Positions 33,935 to 43,221 of a DNA stretch of 64,000 nt are shown in pieces. The DNA is from an uncultured Lachnospiraceae bacterium. GTDB taxonomy: Bacteria; Bacillota; Clostridia; Lachnospirales; Lachnospiraceae. The translations under genes and the position numbers were made by a program. Under the pieces are notes generated by a model. That model ran no database searches. It saw only the letters and a list, made by a program, of their open reading frames with translations, and had not been told where the DNA came from. Location: contig CAJTUZ010000019.1 of assembly GCA_910579735.1 (NCBI GenBank), forward strand, positions 1 through 64,000. Reading direction: 5' to 3'. Within the stretch, counting starts at the first letter, position 1. Every line of letters starts with the position of its first letter.

Positions 33935-35011
33935 TCATTTTATAGAGGGAATGGAAAAGTAAAAAACGACGCCTTCAGGCTGATTTGCCGCACCATAAGG
34001 CAGGTTGTGCATGGACAAAATCTGCGCGGCAATCGCAAGGCCCAGTCCGGAACCGCTGTACCTGGAATTTCTGTCACGATAAAATTTTGTCCAGATTTTT
34101 GACATGTTTTCCTGCGGGATAAGCGGCCCTTCATTAAAAATTGAGAAATCCAGTCTGCCGTCATTCTCTTTCAGTGATAGTTTCAAAATGCCGCCCGGCC
34201 GGACATTCCGCTTTGCATTGACAATCAGATTATCCAGCACCTGTTCCATCCTGTTTTTATCTGCGTTTACATATACAGGATGTTCCGGCAGTTCATATTG
34301 CAATTCAAAATCGGCATCGGGGGTGTCGATCAGCAGCCGTCCGGCTACGATTTCCAAAAAGTCCGTAAAGTCGAAACGCTCCGGGTGAAGCAGGGCGGCC
34401 CCGTTTTCCAGTGCGGACAAATCGAGCAGTGTGGTAATCAGGCTGCTCATACGTTCCGTTTCCGTTATAATGACCTCCGAATACCGTTGGCGTTTTTCCT
34501 CGTCTGTTTCGTCCTGCAGTCCTTCGGCATAGGCCCGTATTACACCCAGGGGGGTTTTCATTTCGTGGGAGAGATTGTCCACCAATTCTCTGCGTTCGGC
34601 CAGCAGCCGTTTTTTCTGCTCCACATCCTGTTCTAATTTCAGGTTGGCTTCTTCCAGCGAAGCAAATGTCTGCTGCAGATTGTCAGCCATCTTATTCAGA
34701 TTTCCCGCAAGCTCCCCTAATTCATCATCCGCATGAATTCTGCATGGAGACGAGAAATCGAGCTGCGCCATTTGACGGGCGGCCCGGCTTAACTCGGAAA
34801 CAGGATTTGAAATAAACCGCCCCATCAAATAGTTCAGGGCCAAAACCAATGCGATGACAAAGCATAGCCAGATCCAGAAAGAAAAATCCGGATCTATCGG
34901 CAGGCGGGTGGACACGATATAAGAGACAATTAAAATGATCCCGGCCATTTTGGAGCTCATAATGATTTTTTGGCGGACGGTTCGTAAACGAAAGTTATCC
35001 TTTATATTCAT
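33935..35011 (-). CDS. Sensor histidine kinase
   Basis: 358 aa. Two membrane helices (about 18-34 and 42-63) with almost no outside loop, HAMP region (SNPVSELSRAARQMAQLDFS), H-box VDNLSHEMKTPLGVIRAYAEG (phospho-His near 155), N-box DNLIVNAKRN, and G-boxes SGSGLGLAIA. Its start overlaps the regulator stop by 4 bp. The lack of a sensor domain suggests detection within the membrane or via the exporter. Confidence 0.92.
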   Translation of the reverse strand: MNIKDNFRLRTVRQKIIMSSKMAGIILIVSYIVSTRLPIDPDFSFWIWLCFVIALVLALNYLMGRFISNPVSELSRAARQMAQLDFSSPCRIHADDELGELAGNLNKMADNLQQTFASLEEANLKLEQDVEQKKRLLAERRELVDNLSHEMKTPLGVIRAYAEGLQDETDEEKRQRYSEVIITETERMSSLITTLLDLSALENGAALLHPERFDFTDFLEIVAGRLLIDTPDADFELQYELPEHPVYVNADKNRMEQVLDNLIVNAKRNVRPGGILKLSLKENDGRLDFSIFNEGPLIPQENMSKIWTKFYRDRNSRYSGSGLGLAIAAQILSMHNLPYGAANQPEGVVFYFSIPSIK

Positions 35012-35676
35012 ACTGTCACCTCAAATTTATAGCCGGAACGAATGAGCGTAACAATGTGCCGGCCTTCCTCACCTAATTTTCGACGCAGGGTTTTGATATG
35101 CGTGTCAACCGTTCTGCTCGTTCCTTCAAAGTCGTACCCCCATATGCGATTTAGTAACTGGTCGCGGCTGAAAATCTGTCCGGGATTTACCATAAAGAAG
35201 TGAAGCAGCTCATACTCCTTATGGGTCAGTACGATTTCCTGTCCATCTGCCAAAACCTTATGGGAGGCCGGGACAAGAGAGATTTTTCCGGCATTTATGG
35301 CATCTGCCGGAGGTGCGGAAGAACGCCGCAATAAAGCGTTTACCTTTGCCAAAAGCACCTTTGGACTGAATGGTTTTGTCATATAGTCATCAGCGCCCAA
35401 ATGATAGCCTTTCAGTTTGTCGTCCTCGCTTTCTTTGGCGGTCAGCATGATAATGGGAAGATTGCTCATTTCCCGCGCCATTTTGCAGACGGAGAAACCA
35501 TCCAGGTTTGGTATCATAATATCCAGGATCATCAGATCCATTGGATGATTTTTTAACGTCATCAGGGCGTCTATTCCATCGTCAGCCGTAAAGCAGGTAT
35601 GGCCGCCGCGTTTCATATATTGGACAATGATTTCCTGCATATTCTTTTCATCTTCAACGATTAAAAGATCAGCCAT
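35008..35676 (-). CDS. OmpR-family response regulator
   Basis: 222 aa. Acidic pocket E8-D9, phospho-acceptor D52 in LDIMIPN, Lys in YMTKPFSP, then an OmpR winged helix ending RSGYKFEV. The open frame begins at 35745, but AGGAAGGAG lies just before ATG 35676 and the receiver fold starts there. It is first gene of the pair with the kinase. The four-fold repeat at 33819-33862 is its probable site. Confidence 0.93.
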   Translation of the reverse strand: MADLLIVEDEKNMQEIIVQYMKRGGHTCFTADDGIDALMTLKNHPMDLMILDIMIPNLDGFSVCKMAREMSNLPIIMLTAKESEDDKLKGYHLGADDYMTKPFSPKVLLAKVNALLRRSSAPPADAINAGKISLVPASHKVLADGQEIVLTHKEYELLHFFMVNPGQIFSRDQLLNRIWGYDFEGTSRTVDTHIKTLRRKLGEEGRHIVTLIRSGYKFEVTV

Positions 35677-35932
35677 AAATATGCGCTCCTTCCTTTTGCT
35701 TATTATTGACACCACAATTATAAATCCAAACGGGCCCAAAGGCAATTTTAATCAATTGAAATGATAGAGGGCTGTAAGTATCTGATTTGGCGTTATGTCC
35801 GACAGCAGAAGCGTGTCGTTGGTGCGCGGCCAAAATCAACAGGTTGATTCCTCTTTTATTTATTGCTATAATTTTATGGTTAACAGGATAAGAAGGAAAC
35901 CGAGAAGATTAATCGGAGAAATCGGGGGTTAC

Positions 35933-36922
35933 ATGGCAACAATAAAAGAAATTGCGCAAAAAGTGGGCGTTACAAGCGCGGTTGTCTCAAGAGTTTTGAA
36001 TTATGACAAGACAATATCGGTAAGTGAAGAAACGCGAAATGCAATCTTTCAGGTGGCAAAAGAATTAAACTACCAGAAGAAAAAGATATATCCGCCCATT
36101 AATAATGTGGTGATCTTAAATTGGGCGGATGAAGAAGAAGAGCTGGAAAATGAATTTTACAGAGAGCTTTCCAAAGAAATGGAACGACAGGCGCTAGAAC
36201 GGAACATGCAGATCGTGCAGATCAAAAAAACGCAGGGAATAGAAGCAGTTCCGGAACAGACACAGGTTTTTATCGGTATCGGAAGATTTTTGATGAAAGA
36301 AGTACAGGCTCTGAAAAAAATTACGCTGCAGGGGATTTTTATCGACTCTTCGCCGGATGAAAATACATATGATTCGGTAAGGCCGAATCTGGATCTTGTC
36401 GTCAGTCAGATCGTTACTTATTTTGTACAAAAAGGCCATAGAGCGATCGGTTTTATCGGCGTGCATGATATGGATATCAACACGCAGGAACCGCTTATGG
36501 ATATACGGGAATGGACGTTTCGCAATACGATGGCATATCATCATATTCTGGATGAGAAAAATATTTTTATCGTGGATCATCTGACAGTAAAAGAAGGTTA
36601 CCGTATCGGTCAGATCTGTGCGGAACGCGAAGACGAAGAACTGCCTACGGCATTTTGTATCGGCAGCGACACACTGGCCGTCGGGTTTCTGCAGGCCATG
36701 AATGAGAACGGGATCGTTATGCCGGAGCGGGTCGCGGTGTTCAGCATCAATGATACGAGTATCGCAGAATATATTTCACCGCCCCTGTCCACCTATCATA
36801 TCGATATACCGATCATGTGTGAAACGGCCTTGGATCTTTTGCATGAGCGTATGATTAAAAACAGAGATATTACGAAGACGGTTTATATTAACGGAAAACC
36901 GATCATGAGGAAGAGCTGCTAG
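35933..36922 (+). CDS. ganR: LacI-family regulator, GanR-like
   Basis: 329 aa. N-terminal LacI HTH (ATIKEIAQKVGVTSAVVSRVLN) and a sugar-binding domain. ATG 35933 follows GGGGG; the 46 residues before it in the open frame are not LacI-like. The gene order regulator, binding protein, two permeases, GH53 equals the Bacillus gan cluster (ganR-S-P-Q-...-B), on which the name is based. It probably represses the promoter at 37069-37097 through TAGTAAAT-type palindromes. It is monocistronic, with its own terminator. Confidence 0.8.
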   Translation: MATIKEIAQKVGVTSAVVSRVLNYDKTISVSEETRNAIFQVAKELNYQKKKIYPPINNVVILNWADEEEELENEFYRELSKEMERQALERNMQIVQIKKTQGIEAVPEQTQVFIGIGRFLMKEVQALKKITLQGIFIDSSPDENTYDSVRPNLDLVVSQIVTYFVQKGHRAIGFIGVHDMDINTQEPLMDIREWTFRNTMAYHHILDEKNIFIVDHLTVKEGYRIGQICAEREDEELPTAFCIGSDTLAVGFLQAMNENGIVMPERVAVFSINDTSIAEYISPPLSTYHIDIPIMCETALDLLHERMIKNRDITKTVYINGKPIMRKSC

Positions 36923-36992
36923 CTGTCTGTGAATGTCTGCTGTTGAGCAAATTTTCAAGCTCTTAATGCATTTTATAATATTATCCGTATCA

Positions 36993-37041
36993 GTGCAAAC
37001 ACTGTTCATTAATGATATGCAGGTGTTTGCACTTCTTTTTT
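36993..37041 (+). terminator. Terminator of the ganR-like gene
   Basis: GTGCAAACAC pairs with GTGTTTGCAC across a 20-nt loop, followed by TTCTTTTTTG. Confidence 0.8.
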
Positions 37042-37068
37042 GCCAATATAAATTTAGACAAAAATAAA

Positions 37069-37140
37069 TTGACAGAAACCGCAAAATATGATAAAGTTTA
37101 TATAGTAAATAATTTACTAATAAAATAGTAAATATATTTA
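37069..37140 (+). promoter_or_regulatory. Promoter and operators of the gan-like operon
   Basis: TTGACA (37069-37074), 17-bp spacer, TAAAGT (37092-37097). Downstream lies the palindrome TAGTAAAT-A-ATTTACTA (37103-37119) and a second copy of TAGTAAAT (37126) that forms TAAATATATTTA (37129-37140). Two such sites straddling the start are typical for repression by a LacI-type protein. Confidence 0.7.
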
Positions 37141-37164
37141 GCAAAACTAACAGGAGGATGTGTT

Positions 37165-38502
37165 ATGAAAGCAAAGAAAGTATTGGGTATTACATTGTGT
37201 GCGGCAATGATATTTTCCAGTCTGACGGGCTGTGGAAATACAGACAAGCCGGATGAGAACAGCGGCGTTTCGGCGCCGGAAACCGCAGGAGACAATGCGG
37301 GAAGCGCAGACGGGACAGAAGAACCCGCGGCATCTGATGATACGGCACAGGCAGAGCCTGCTGAAAGCGGAGAAAGCGCAGGCGGTAAAGAGATCGTAGT
37401 CTGGACGGAAATGATGGAGAACGAAGCTGCGCTTTTACAGGAATACGGAGATAAATGGGGCGCAGAAACCGGGAATAAGGTAACTGTCATTTCGCAGTAT
37501 ACGGATGTGCAGCAATTTTCCCAGGCAGCCAATTCCAAAGGCGGTCCGGATGGGATGCTGGGTATTCCGAATGATGAAATGGCAAACTATATTTCGGCCG
37601 GTCTCGTACAGGAAGTGCCGGCAGATTTATATAATGATGCAGATTTTGTAGAAGCGGCCGTACAGGCAAGCTATGGAAACGGTATCCGTTATGGCGTGCC
37701 GCTGTCCGTGGAGACTCCGTTCCTGTTCTATAATACGGAAAAAGTGGAGCAGATGCCTGCAACATGGGAAGAAATGATCGAGGCTGCCAAAGATAACGGC
37801 GGCATTGTGTTTGAAGCGACGAGCGTTTATTATACGCTGGGTATGCTGCGTGCCTATGACAGTTATATTTTCAATTACAAGGATGGCGCCTATGATACGA
37901 CGGACATCGGACTCGGAAATGAGGGGGCGGTGAAAGCGTATGAATTTGTGAATAAGTTATCCGGTGAGTACGGTTTCTTTTCTTCGGATATTACCTATGA
38001 TATGGCCAAGAGCAGTTTCCAGAACGGTGAAGCGGCATTTTATATCGGCGGCGCATGGGATGTAGCGGGATTTACGGAAGCAGGTACGCCGTTTGCGGTT
38101 TCCGATCTGCCCACATTAAACGGTCACGATTTTGTGACGCCGGTAGGAACTTATGTCGGATTTGTCAGTGTAAAATCCGAGAACCAGGCGGAAACGTTTG
38201 CTTTCTATAAGTATATCGTGGACAATGCTTTGCCGGAGCTTTATACAGTAGGCAATCGTATCCCGGCATCTTTGGCGGCACAGGGAAGTATCGATGACGA
38301 TTCGGAAGTGACAAAGGCGCAGATTGCACAGTGTGCAAAAGGGGAACCGATGCCGACCGTTTCTGAAATGGGTCTGATCTGGCAGCCGTTTGCCGATAAC
38401 ATGAAGCTGATGTTTAACGGAACGATCAGTGCGCAGGAAGCGGCAGGATATATCGATGCACAGGTGAAAGAAGCGATCGAGTTAATGCAGTCCGGACAGT
38501 AA
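37165..38502 (+). CDS. ganS: Galacto-oligosaccharide-binding lipoprotein, GanS-like
   Basis: 445 aa. Signal peptide with lipobox LTGC (Cys near 23), then a flexible acidic linker rich in Ala/Glu/Ser (about 24-72), then a CUT1 binding fold of the MalE type (IVVWTEMMENEAALLQEYGD, PLSVETPFLFYNTE, WQPFADNMKLMFNG). CAGGAGG precedes ATG. First structural gene after the operator region. In the gan system the protein delivers galactan-derived oligosaccharides to GanPQ; specificity here is inferred from the GH53 gene. Confidence 0.85.
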   Translation: MKAKKVLGITLCAAMIFSSLTGCGNTDKPDENSGVSAPETAGDNAGSADGTEEPAASDDTAQAEPAESGESAGGKEIVVWTEMMENEAALLQEYGDKWGAETGNKVTVISQYTDVQQFSQAANSKGGPDGMLGIPNDEMANYISAGLVQEVPADLYNDADFVEAAVQASYGNGIRYGVPLSVETPFLFYNTEKVEQMPATWEEMIEAAKDNGGIVFEATSVYYTLGMLRAYDSYIFNYKDGAYDTTDIGLGNEGAVKAYEFVNKLSGEYGFFSSDITYDMAKSSFQNGEAAFYIGGAWDVAGFTEAGTPFAVSDLPTLNGHDFVTPVGTYVGFVSVKSENQAETFAFYKYIVDNALPELYTVGNRIPASLAAQGSIDDDSEVTKAQIAQCAKGEPMPTVSEMGLIWQPFADNMKLMFNGTISAQEAAGYIDAQVKEAIELMQSGQ

Positions 38503-38529
38503 CGGATTTAGAAAGGCAGGGGAATAGCA

Positions 38530-39441
38530 GTGAAAAGAAGGAAAGATAGAAGAATTGCATTATTGTTTATTCTGCCGGCGTTTATTTCTATTTTGATTTT
38601 TACGATCGCACCGATCATTTATACGGTATTTATTTCTTTTACCAATTATAATATGTACCATTTGGACAGCTATGATATGGTCGGTCTGGATAACTATATC
38701 AGTGTCATTACGGGAAGTATCAGCGAGATCTTTTTTCCGGTATTGGGATGGACAATCACTTTTGCGCTCATCTGTACCGCCGGAGGATATCTGATCGGAC
38801 TGGGACTGGCCGTACTTTTAAATAATCCCCATATGCGGGAGGCGAGATTATATAAATCGATCCTGATCGTGCCCTGGGCCCTGCCCGCCACCATTGCAAT
38901 CCTGTCGTGGCAGGGACTTTTGAACGAGAGTTCAGGCGGTATCAATACGCTGCTAAAGATGCTCGGAGGTTCCGGCATACCTTGGCTGACGGATGTGTTC
39001 TGGGCACGGGCAGGTATCATTATCGTCAATCTCTGGCTGGGATTTCCTTATATGATGAATGTCTGCCTCGGCGGACTGCAGTCGATCGATGCGACTTATT
39101 ATGAGGCGGCCAGAGTGGATGGGGCGTCGAAGTGGCAGAGCTTTAAGACGATCACATTTCCTATGGTATTAAAACTGTCCATTCCGCTTATTGTTTCCAA
39201 TTTTGCCTTTAACTTTAATAACTTTTCCAATATCTTCATGATCACCGGAGGCGGGCCGGCCAGAGTCGGCTCGCAATTCGCCGGGAGTACGGATATTCTG
39301 GCCAGCACGATCTATAAAATGACGACACAGTCTAACCGTTATGAACTGTCGGCCACGTTAAGCGTTATCTCTTTTGCAATTGTCGGAACGCTGACGCTCA
39401 TTAATCTGAATTTATCCGGCGCTTTTAAAGAAATCGATTAG
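38530..39441 (+). CDS. ganP: Galacto-oligosaccharide ABC permease, GanP-like
   Basis: 303 aa, starts with GTG 8 nt after CAGGGG. MalF-type: N-terminal LLFILPAFISILIFTIAPII, about six helices, EAA loop EAARVDGASKWQSFKTITF. Pairs with the next permease. No ATPase is encoded in the operon, so it needs a shared MsmX/MsmK-type ATPase, as the Bacillus gan transporter does. Confidence 0.88.
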   Translation: MKRRKDRRIALLFILPAFISILIFTIAPIIYTVFISFTNYNMYHLDSYDMVGLDNYISVITGSISEIFFPVLGWTITFALICTAGGYLIGLGLAVLLNNPHMREARLYKSILIVPWALPATIAILSWQGLLNESSGGINTLLKMLGGSGIPWLTDVFWARAGIIIVNLWLGFPYMMNVCLGGLQSIDATYYEAARVDGASKWQSFKTITFPMVLKLSIPLIVSNFAFNFNNFSNIFMITGGGPARVGSQFAGSTDILASTIYKMTTQSNRYELSATLSVISFAIVGTLTLINLNLSGAFKEID

Positions 39442-39469
39442 GGCATGAGAGAAAGGGATGGGAATTAGA

Positions 39470-40336
39470 ATGATGAATGGCATGCACAAAAAAACGAACA
39501 GAGTAGTTTTAAGTCCGTCAAAACGGCGCAGTCTGTTTCTTTCAAGGCTTATCATATGGGTTACGATCGTGATCGTTATGTTTCCCGCGCTGTGGATCAT
39601 TATGGCGTCTTTATCAAAAGGCGACAGTTTTTTCTCTACTTCGTTATTTCCGGATGAATTCAGTCTGGTAAATTATACGAGACTGTTTGCGGAGACGAAC
39701 TTCGGCCTTTGGGTATTCAACTCCCTGAAAATGTGTTTCCTTGTAGCCATCATACAGCTGCTTTTAACAACAACCGCGGCATATGCTTTTGCGCGGATCC
39801 GTTTTCCCGGCCGTTCCAAGGGACTGATGACGGTGCTGGTACTGCAGGTTTTCCCAAGCAGCATGGCTTTGGCCGGATATTATGTCATTATTTATAAATT
39901 TGGTCTTGTGAATAACCTGATCGCGATTGTCTTCGTGCTTGCGGCGGGCAGCGCATATAATGTCTGGTTATTAAAAACTTACATGGATGGAATACCGAAG
40001 GAACTGGATGAAAGCGCTTTTGTGGATGGTGCGGGACATCTGACTACTTTTTTGAAGATTATTCTGCCGCTTGCGGCGCCGCAGATAGCGGTTATTTTCA
40101 TTTTTTCTTTTATCGCGACATACAGCGAATATGTGATCTCGTCCGTTTTTCTGCAGACACCGGACAGTTACACGCTGGCGATCGGTCTGCAGTCGTTTAT
40201 TGCCGACCAGTTTAATGCGCATTGGACGATGTTTGCAGCCGCGGCCGTACTGGCGTCCGTTCCGGTCATGGTGATCTTCATGCTGCTGCAGAAGTTTATA
40301 CAGGGCGGACTGGTGTCGGGCGGAGTAAAAGGCTGA
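39470..40336 (+). CDS. ganQ: Galacto-oligosaccharide ABC permease, GanQ-like
   Basis: About 288 aa. MalG-type: N-terminal helix LIIWVTIVIVMFPALWIIMA, EAA loop DESAFVDGAGHLTTFLKIIL, C-terminal KFIQGGLVSGGVKG. Several in-frame ATGs crowd the start (39458, 39470, 39473). GGGA at 39460-39463 gives good spacing to 39470, while AAAGGG abuts 39458. It follows GanP by 28 bp and precedes the GH53 gene by 102 bp. Confidence 0.87.
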   Translation: MMNGMHKKTNRVVLSPSKRRSLFLSRLIIWVTIVIVMFPALWIIMASLSKGDSFFSTSLFPDEFSLVNYTRLFAETNFGLWVFNSLKMCFLVAIIQLLLTTTAAYAFARIRFPGRSKGLMTVLVLQVFPSSMALAGYYVIIYKFGLVNNLIAIVFVLAAGSAYNVWLLKTYMDGIPKELDESAFVDGAGHLTTFLKIILPLAAPQIAVIFIFSFIATYSEYVISSVFLQTPDSYTLAIGLQSFIADQFNAHWTMFAAAAVLASVPVMVIFMLLQKFIQGGLVSGGVKG

Positions 40337-40438
40337 AAACACAGATTTTTATCCGCGGATTTGTACATGAAGGCCAGGCGCCGCATGTTGAGAATATACG
40401 GATATGTTTAAAATGATAGATAGCAGGGGAGAGAAGAT

Positions 40439-41464
40439 ATGTTTGCATATGGTGCGGATATTGGCTGGTTAAAGCAGCTTGAGGATATGGGGTATACATG
40501 GGTGGATGAAAACGGTGTGCCGGGGGACGTACTGGATCTCTTAAAACGCATGGGAGTGAATGCGCTGAGATTCCGGATCTTTGTTGATCCCCCAAAGAAC
40601 GGCGTCTGGGTTAAGGAGGCAGAAGGCGGCGCCGGTCAGGATATTGTATATCTGGGGTATGCTGATGAGAAGAGCGTGCTTGCAGCGGCTAAGAGAGCGG
40701 CGGCGCGGAATTTCCGTATCATGCTGGATTTTCATTACAGTGATTATTTTGCAGATCCGGGATGCCAGATTATGCCCAGGGCGTGGGAAGGGCATTCTTA
40801 TGAAAAACTGCTTGCGGATGTCTATGAACATACATGTCATGTTTTGAATTTAATGACAGATGGCGGAATTATTCCCGAATGGGTGCAGGTAGGAAATGAG
40901 ATCAACAACGGTATGATGCAGCCTGTCGGATCGGCAAAAGATTCGTTTGATAAGCTGGCCGGTCTGTTAAACCGGGGATATGATGCGGTGAAAGACAGCA
41001 GTCCGACAAGCAGGGTGGTGACACATTTGGCCGATGGACAGGATCAGGCGTTCTGTCAGACTTTTTTGGATACCTTTCTGCATCAGTATGGCGGCAGGAC
41101 GGATATGATCGGACTTTCTTTTTATCCGGAGATCGTTGTAAAGTATCTTGGCGGAGAATATCACAAAAGCGTGCAGGATACGATAGAAAACATACAGGCG
41201 CTTGCAAAGCGGTATGAGAAGGATATTATGATCTGTGAGATCGGAGAAAACGAAGAGGAAGAAGAAAAAGGATACAGTCTTGTGAAGACGATGATCGATG
41301 CACTCAAAAAGATACCGCAGGAACGGGGCGCCGGCATTTTCTGGTGGGAGCCGGAAAGCAATTCTGCACTGCTTCCTGACGGTTATGCCATGGGAGCTTC
41401 CAGGGTCGTAGGCCGGAAGAAGCTGCAGTTTACGAAAGCACTGCAGGCATTTAAAGAGAATTGA
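40439..41464 (+). CDS. GH53 endo-beta-1,4-galactanase, cytoplasmic type
   Basis: 341 aa TIM-barrel hydrolase that cuts beta-1,4-galactan. Seen: GADIGWLKQLEDMG, ALRFRIFVDPP, MLDFHYSDYFADPGCQIMPRAW, acid/base Glu in VQVGNEINNGM, GLSFYPEIV, nucleophile Glu in IMICEIGENE, and FWWEPES near the end. CAGGGGAGAG precedes ATG. There is no signal peptide, unlike secreted GanB. The enzyme would therefore act inside on oligosaccharides imported by the linked transporter. A terminator follows. Confidence 0.88.
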   Translation: MFAYGADIGWLKQLEDMGYTWVDENGVPGDVLDLLKRMGVNALRFRIFVDPPKNGVWVKEAEGGAGQDIVYLGYADEKSVLAAAKRAAARNFRIMLDFHYSDYFADPGCQIMPRAWEGHSYEKLLADVYEHTCHVLNLMTDGGIIPEWVQVGNEINNGMMQPVGSAKDSFDKLAGLLNRGYDAVKDSSPTSRVVTHLADGQDQAFCQTFLDTFLHQYGGRTDMIGLSFYPEIVVKYLGGEYHKSVQDTIENIQALAKRYEKDIMICEIGENEEEEEKGYSLVKTMIDALKKIPQERGAGIFWWEPESNSALLPDGYAMGASRVVGRKKLQFTKALQAFKEN

Positions 41465-41494
41465 CGAAAGGCCGGCGGAAATGATGCGGCAATA

Positions 41495-41526
41495 AAAAGG
41501 TCAGGCAAAACAGCCTGACCTTTTAT
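41495..41526. terminator. Terminator of the gan-like operon
   Basis: AAAAGGTCAGGC pairs with GCCTGACCTTTT around AAAACA. The A/T flanks on both sides suit both strands, including the minus-strand tRNA-Gly. Confidence 0.88.
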
Positions 41527-41584
41527 TGTCGTAAATTTTGTGCAGAATTTCTATATCCTCCATGGACTTTCCTATAAAATAAAA

Positions 41585-41655
41585 AGCAGATAACGGGAAT
41601 CGAACCCGCCTCTCCAGCTTGGGAAGCTAGCATTCTACCGATGAACTATATCTGC
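41585..41655 (-). tRNA. tRNA-Gly (CCC)
   Basis: Read on minus: acceptor GCAGATA/TATCTGC, anticodon stem CTAGC/GCTGG with loop TTCCCAA (anticodon CCC), T loop GGTTCGATT, discriminator T. 71 nt. No CCA encoded. It lies 148 bp from the divergent three-gene unit starting at 41803. Confidence 0.94.
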
Positions 41656-41722
41656 ATAGAAACAGTATAACACGAAATGCTTCAAAAGAAAAGAAAAAAT
41701 TATGAAAGAAGTCCGGAATAAA

Positions 41723-41774
41723 TGAACAAAAAATGAACAATAATATTGAACGAAAAGATAAGAACTGATATAAT
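41723..41774 (+). promoter_or_regulatory. Promoter with TGAAC repeats for the 41803-44665 unit
   Basis: TTGAAC (41746-41751), 17-bp spacer, TATAAT (41769-41774). TGAAC occurs three times (41723, 41734, 41747), the first two as AATGAACAA copies 11 bp apart, the third inside the -35. These may be a regulator site over the -35. Confidence 0.75.
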
Positions 41775-41802
41775 ATACCTACAAGAAAGAAGGTGTAAGG
41801 GT

Positions 41803-43200
41803 ATGTTTCTGAAGGAAAAGGATACTGTATTTGATCTGCTCGCCAAACTGGTCTCCTTATTGTCAAAGGAAGAGGAAAGAAAGTATGCGATCGAATGGAC
41901 GGCTGCGAAAGAAAATCATATTAAAAAATTTATTGACAGATATAAAAACTTTCTGGCGATTATTATGAATGCTTCCGCAACTGGCTATCAAATTGGTAAA
42001 AGAGGAATTTTTTTGATCAATGAAGAGATGAAAAAAATATTGGATTCGACGGAAAATAGAAAGAGCGATATTTTTCGTCTGGTGATAGAGACGGAGAAGC
42101 GGATTGATATGTATGCTAACTGGCAGAATCAGGGAGTGATATATTGCTTACAGCCTTTGAATACGAATGTAGAAGAAACAGATATTGCAGTTTATCCGCA
42201 TTTTTTACCGCAGTGGGACACCGGGAAATCAGAGCGTAAAAGAGAGAGGAAGTTCAATGCCGTATTTCAGAATTATATGGTAGTTCGCGTTAAGGACATT
42301 TCTCCGTTTGAAGTTATTATGCATTATTGGAATGATGAGGGTGTTTTGCAGAAAGTGGATAATGGGTGGAAACTGCGTATCGGTATGTCGCCTGTCATGG
42401 ATTATGCAGAATTGAGGACGAAAGAAAAAGAACAGTCAACCGATCATGCAGTCAGCGTTGAGGGTCTTGTGAACGAAGATGCAGTAAATGAAAGGGTACT
42501 GACGATTTTTGAACGGATGTTTTCGGAAGAATACGGAATGATCATTTTTCCGGAGGCATTGGGATCAGAGAAGATACTTAATCGGATCAAAGAGAAAATG
42601 CGTGAATGGCCGGAAAATTATACTTTTGTAGCAGCGCCTACGATCTGTAGTGATGGAAGAAATGTTTTAGTTGTTTTGGGGCCGGGAGGCGTGGAATGTT
42701 TAAGACAGGAAAAAACTGCACCGGCTATTTTGTTGACGAAAGATGGCAGACAGGAACGGGAGGAACTGTGCTATACAAATCAGGTACATTTGTTGATCAC
42801 GCGGGAACTTGGATTAATGGCTTTTGCGATCTGTGCGGAATTGCTTGACCCTGATTATTATCGATTGATCGTGGATACCGTATTGGCAGATACTATTATA
42901 TGCGCTTCTTTTTCACCCGGGGTCCGGGCTTTTCATAAAACGCTGTTAAAAGGGACTTCGGTTGGCATGCTTGAATGTTATATTAATACTTGTTCTGCCC
43001 AAAAGATATCACGAAGCGGGAAAACGCCGGAACCATTAGCGTTTGTAAATGTTCCGTGTTGTGAGGGTGGAGATGGTCTCCGGGAAATTGCACGTGAATG
43101 CGGAGGCGTATGTGCGGAAGAAATATGCTATTTTGATATTGTTATTACTTATAAAGACAAGGATTTTATCATCGAAAGTATACATAAGCGTTGTGCGTGA
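41803..43200 (+). CDS. Nitrilase-superfamily-like protein with extra N-terminal domain
   Basis: 465 aa. The C-terminal half carries the nitrilase Glu-Lys-Cys pattern: E251 in MIIFPEALG, candidate K304 in RQEKTAPAIL, C344 in GLMAFAICAELLDPDYY. Such enzymes cleave C-N bonds via the Cys. The first 200 residues are helical with basic segments and match nothing I recognise; family members usually lack them. GAAGG is 9 nt before ATG 41803. It is first gene of a three-gene unit with its own promoter. Nitrilase-like domains also occur in some anti-phage reverse-transcriptase systems (DRT1), but no RT is present here. Assignment is from motif spacing. Confidence 0.6.
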   Translation: MFLKEKDTVFDLLAKLVSLLSKEEERKYAIEWTAAKENHIKKFIDRYKNFLAIIMNASATGYQIGKRGIFLINEEMKKILDSTENRKSDIFRLVIETEKRIDMYANWQNQGVIYCLQPLNTNVEETDIAVYPHFLPQWDTGKSERKRERKFNAVFQNYMVVRVKDISPFEVIMHYWNDEGVLQKVDNGWKLRIGMSPVMDYAELRTKEKEQSTDHAVSVEGLVNEDAVNERVLTIFERMFSEEYGMIIFPEALGSEKILNRIKEKMREWPENYTFVAAPTICSDGRNVLVVLGPGGVECLRQEKTAPAILLTKDGRQEREELCYTNQVHLLITRELGLMAFAICAELLDPDYYRLIVDTVLADTIICASFSPGVRAFHKTLLKGTSVGMLECYINTCSAQKISRSGKTPEPLAFVNVPCCEGGDGLREIARECGGVCAEEICYFDIVITYKDKDFIIESIHKRCA

Positions 43201-43221
43201 ATGATGAGAAAGGAGGGAACT

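Noticed and set aside
41585..41655. tRNA-Gly as an integration site for the nitrilase-like unit
   Set aside because: No integrase and no repeated tRNA 3' end (att copy) was found downstream.
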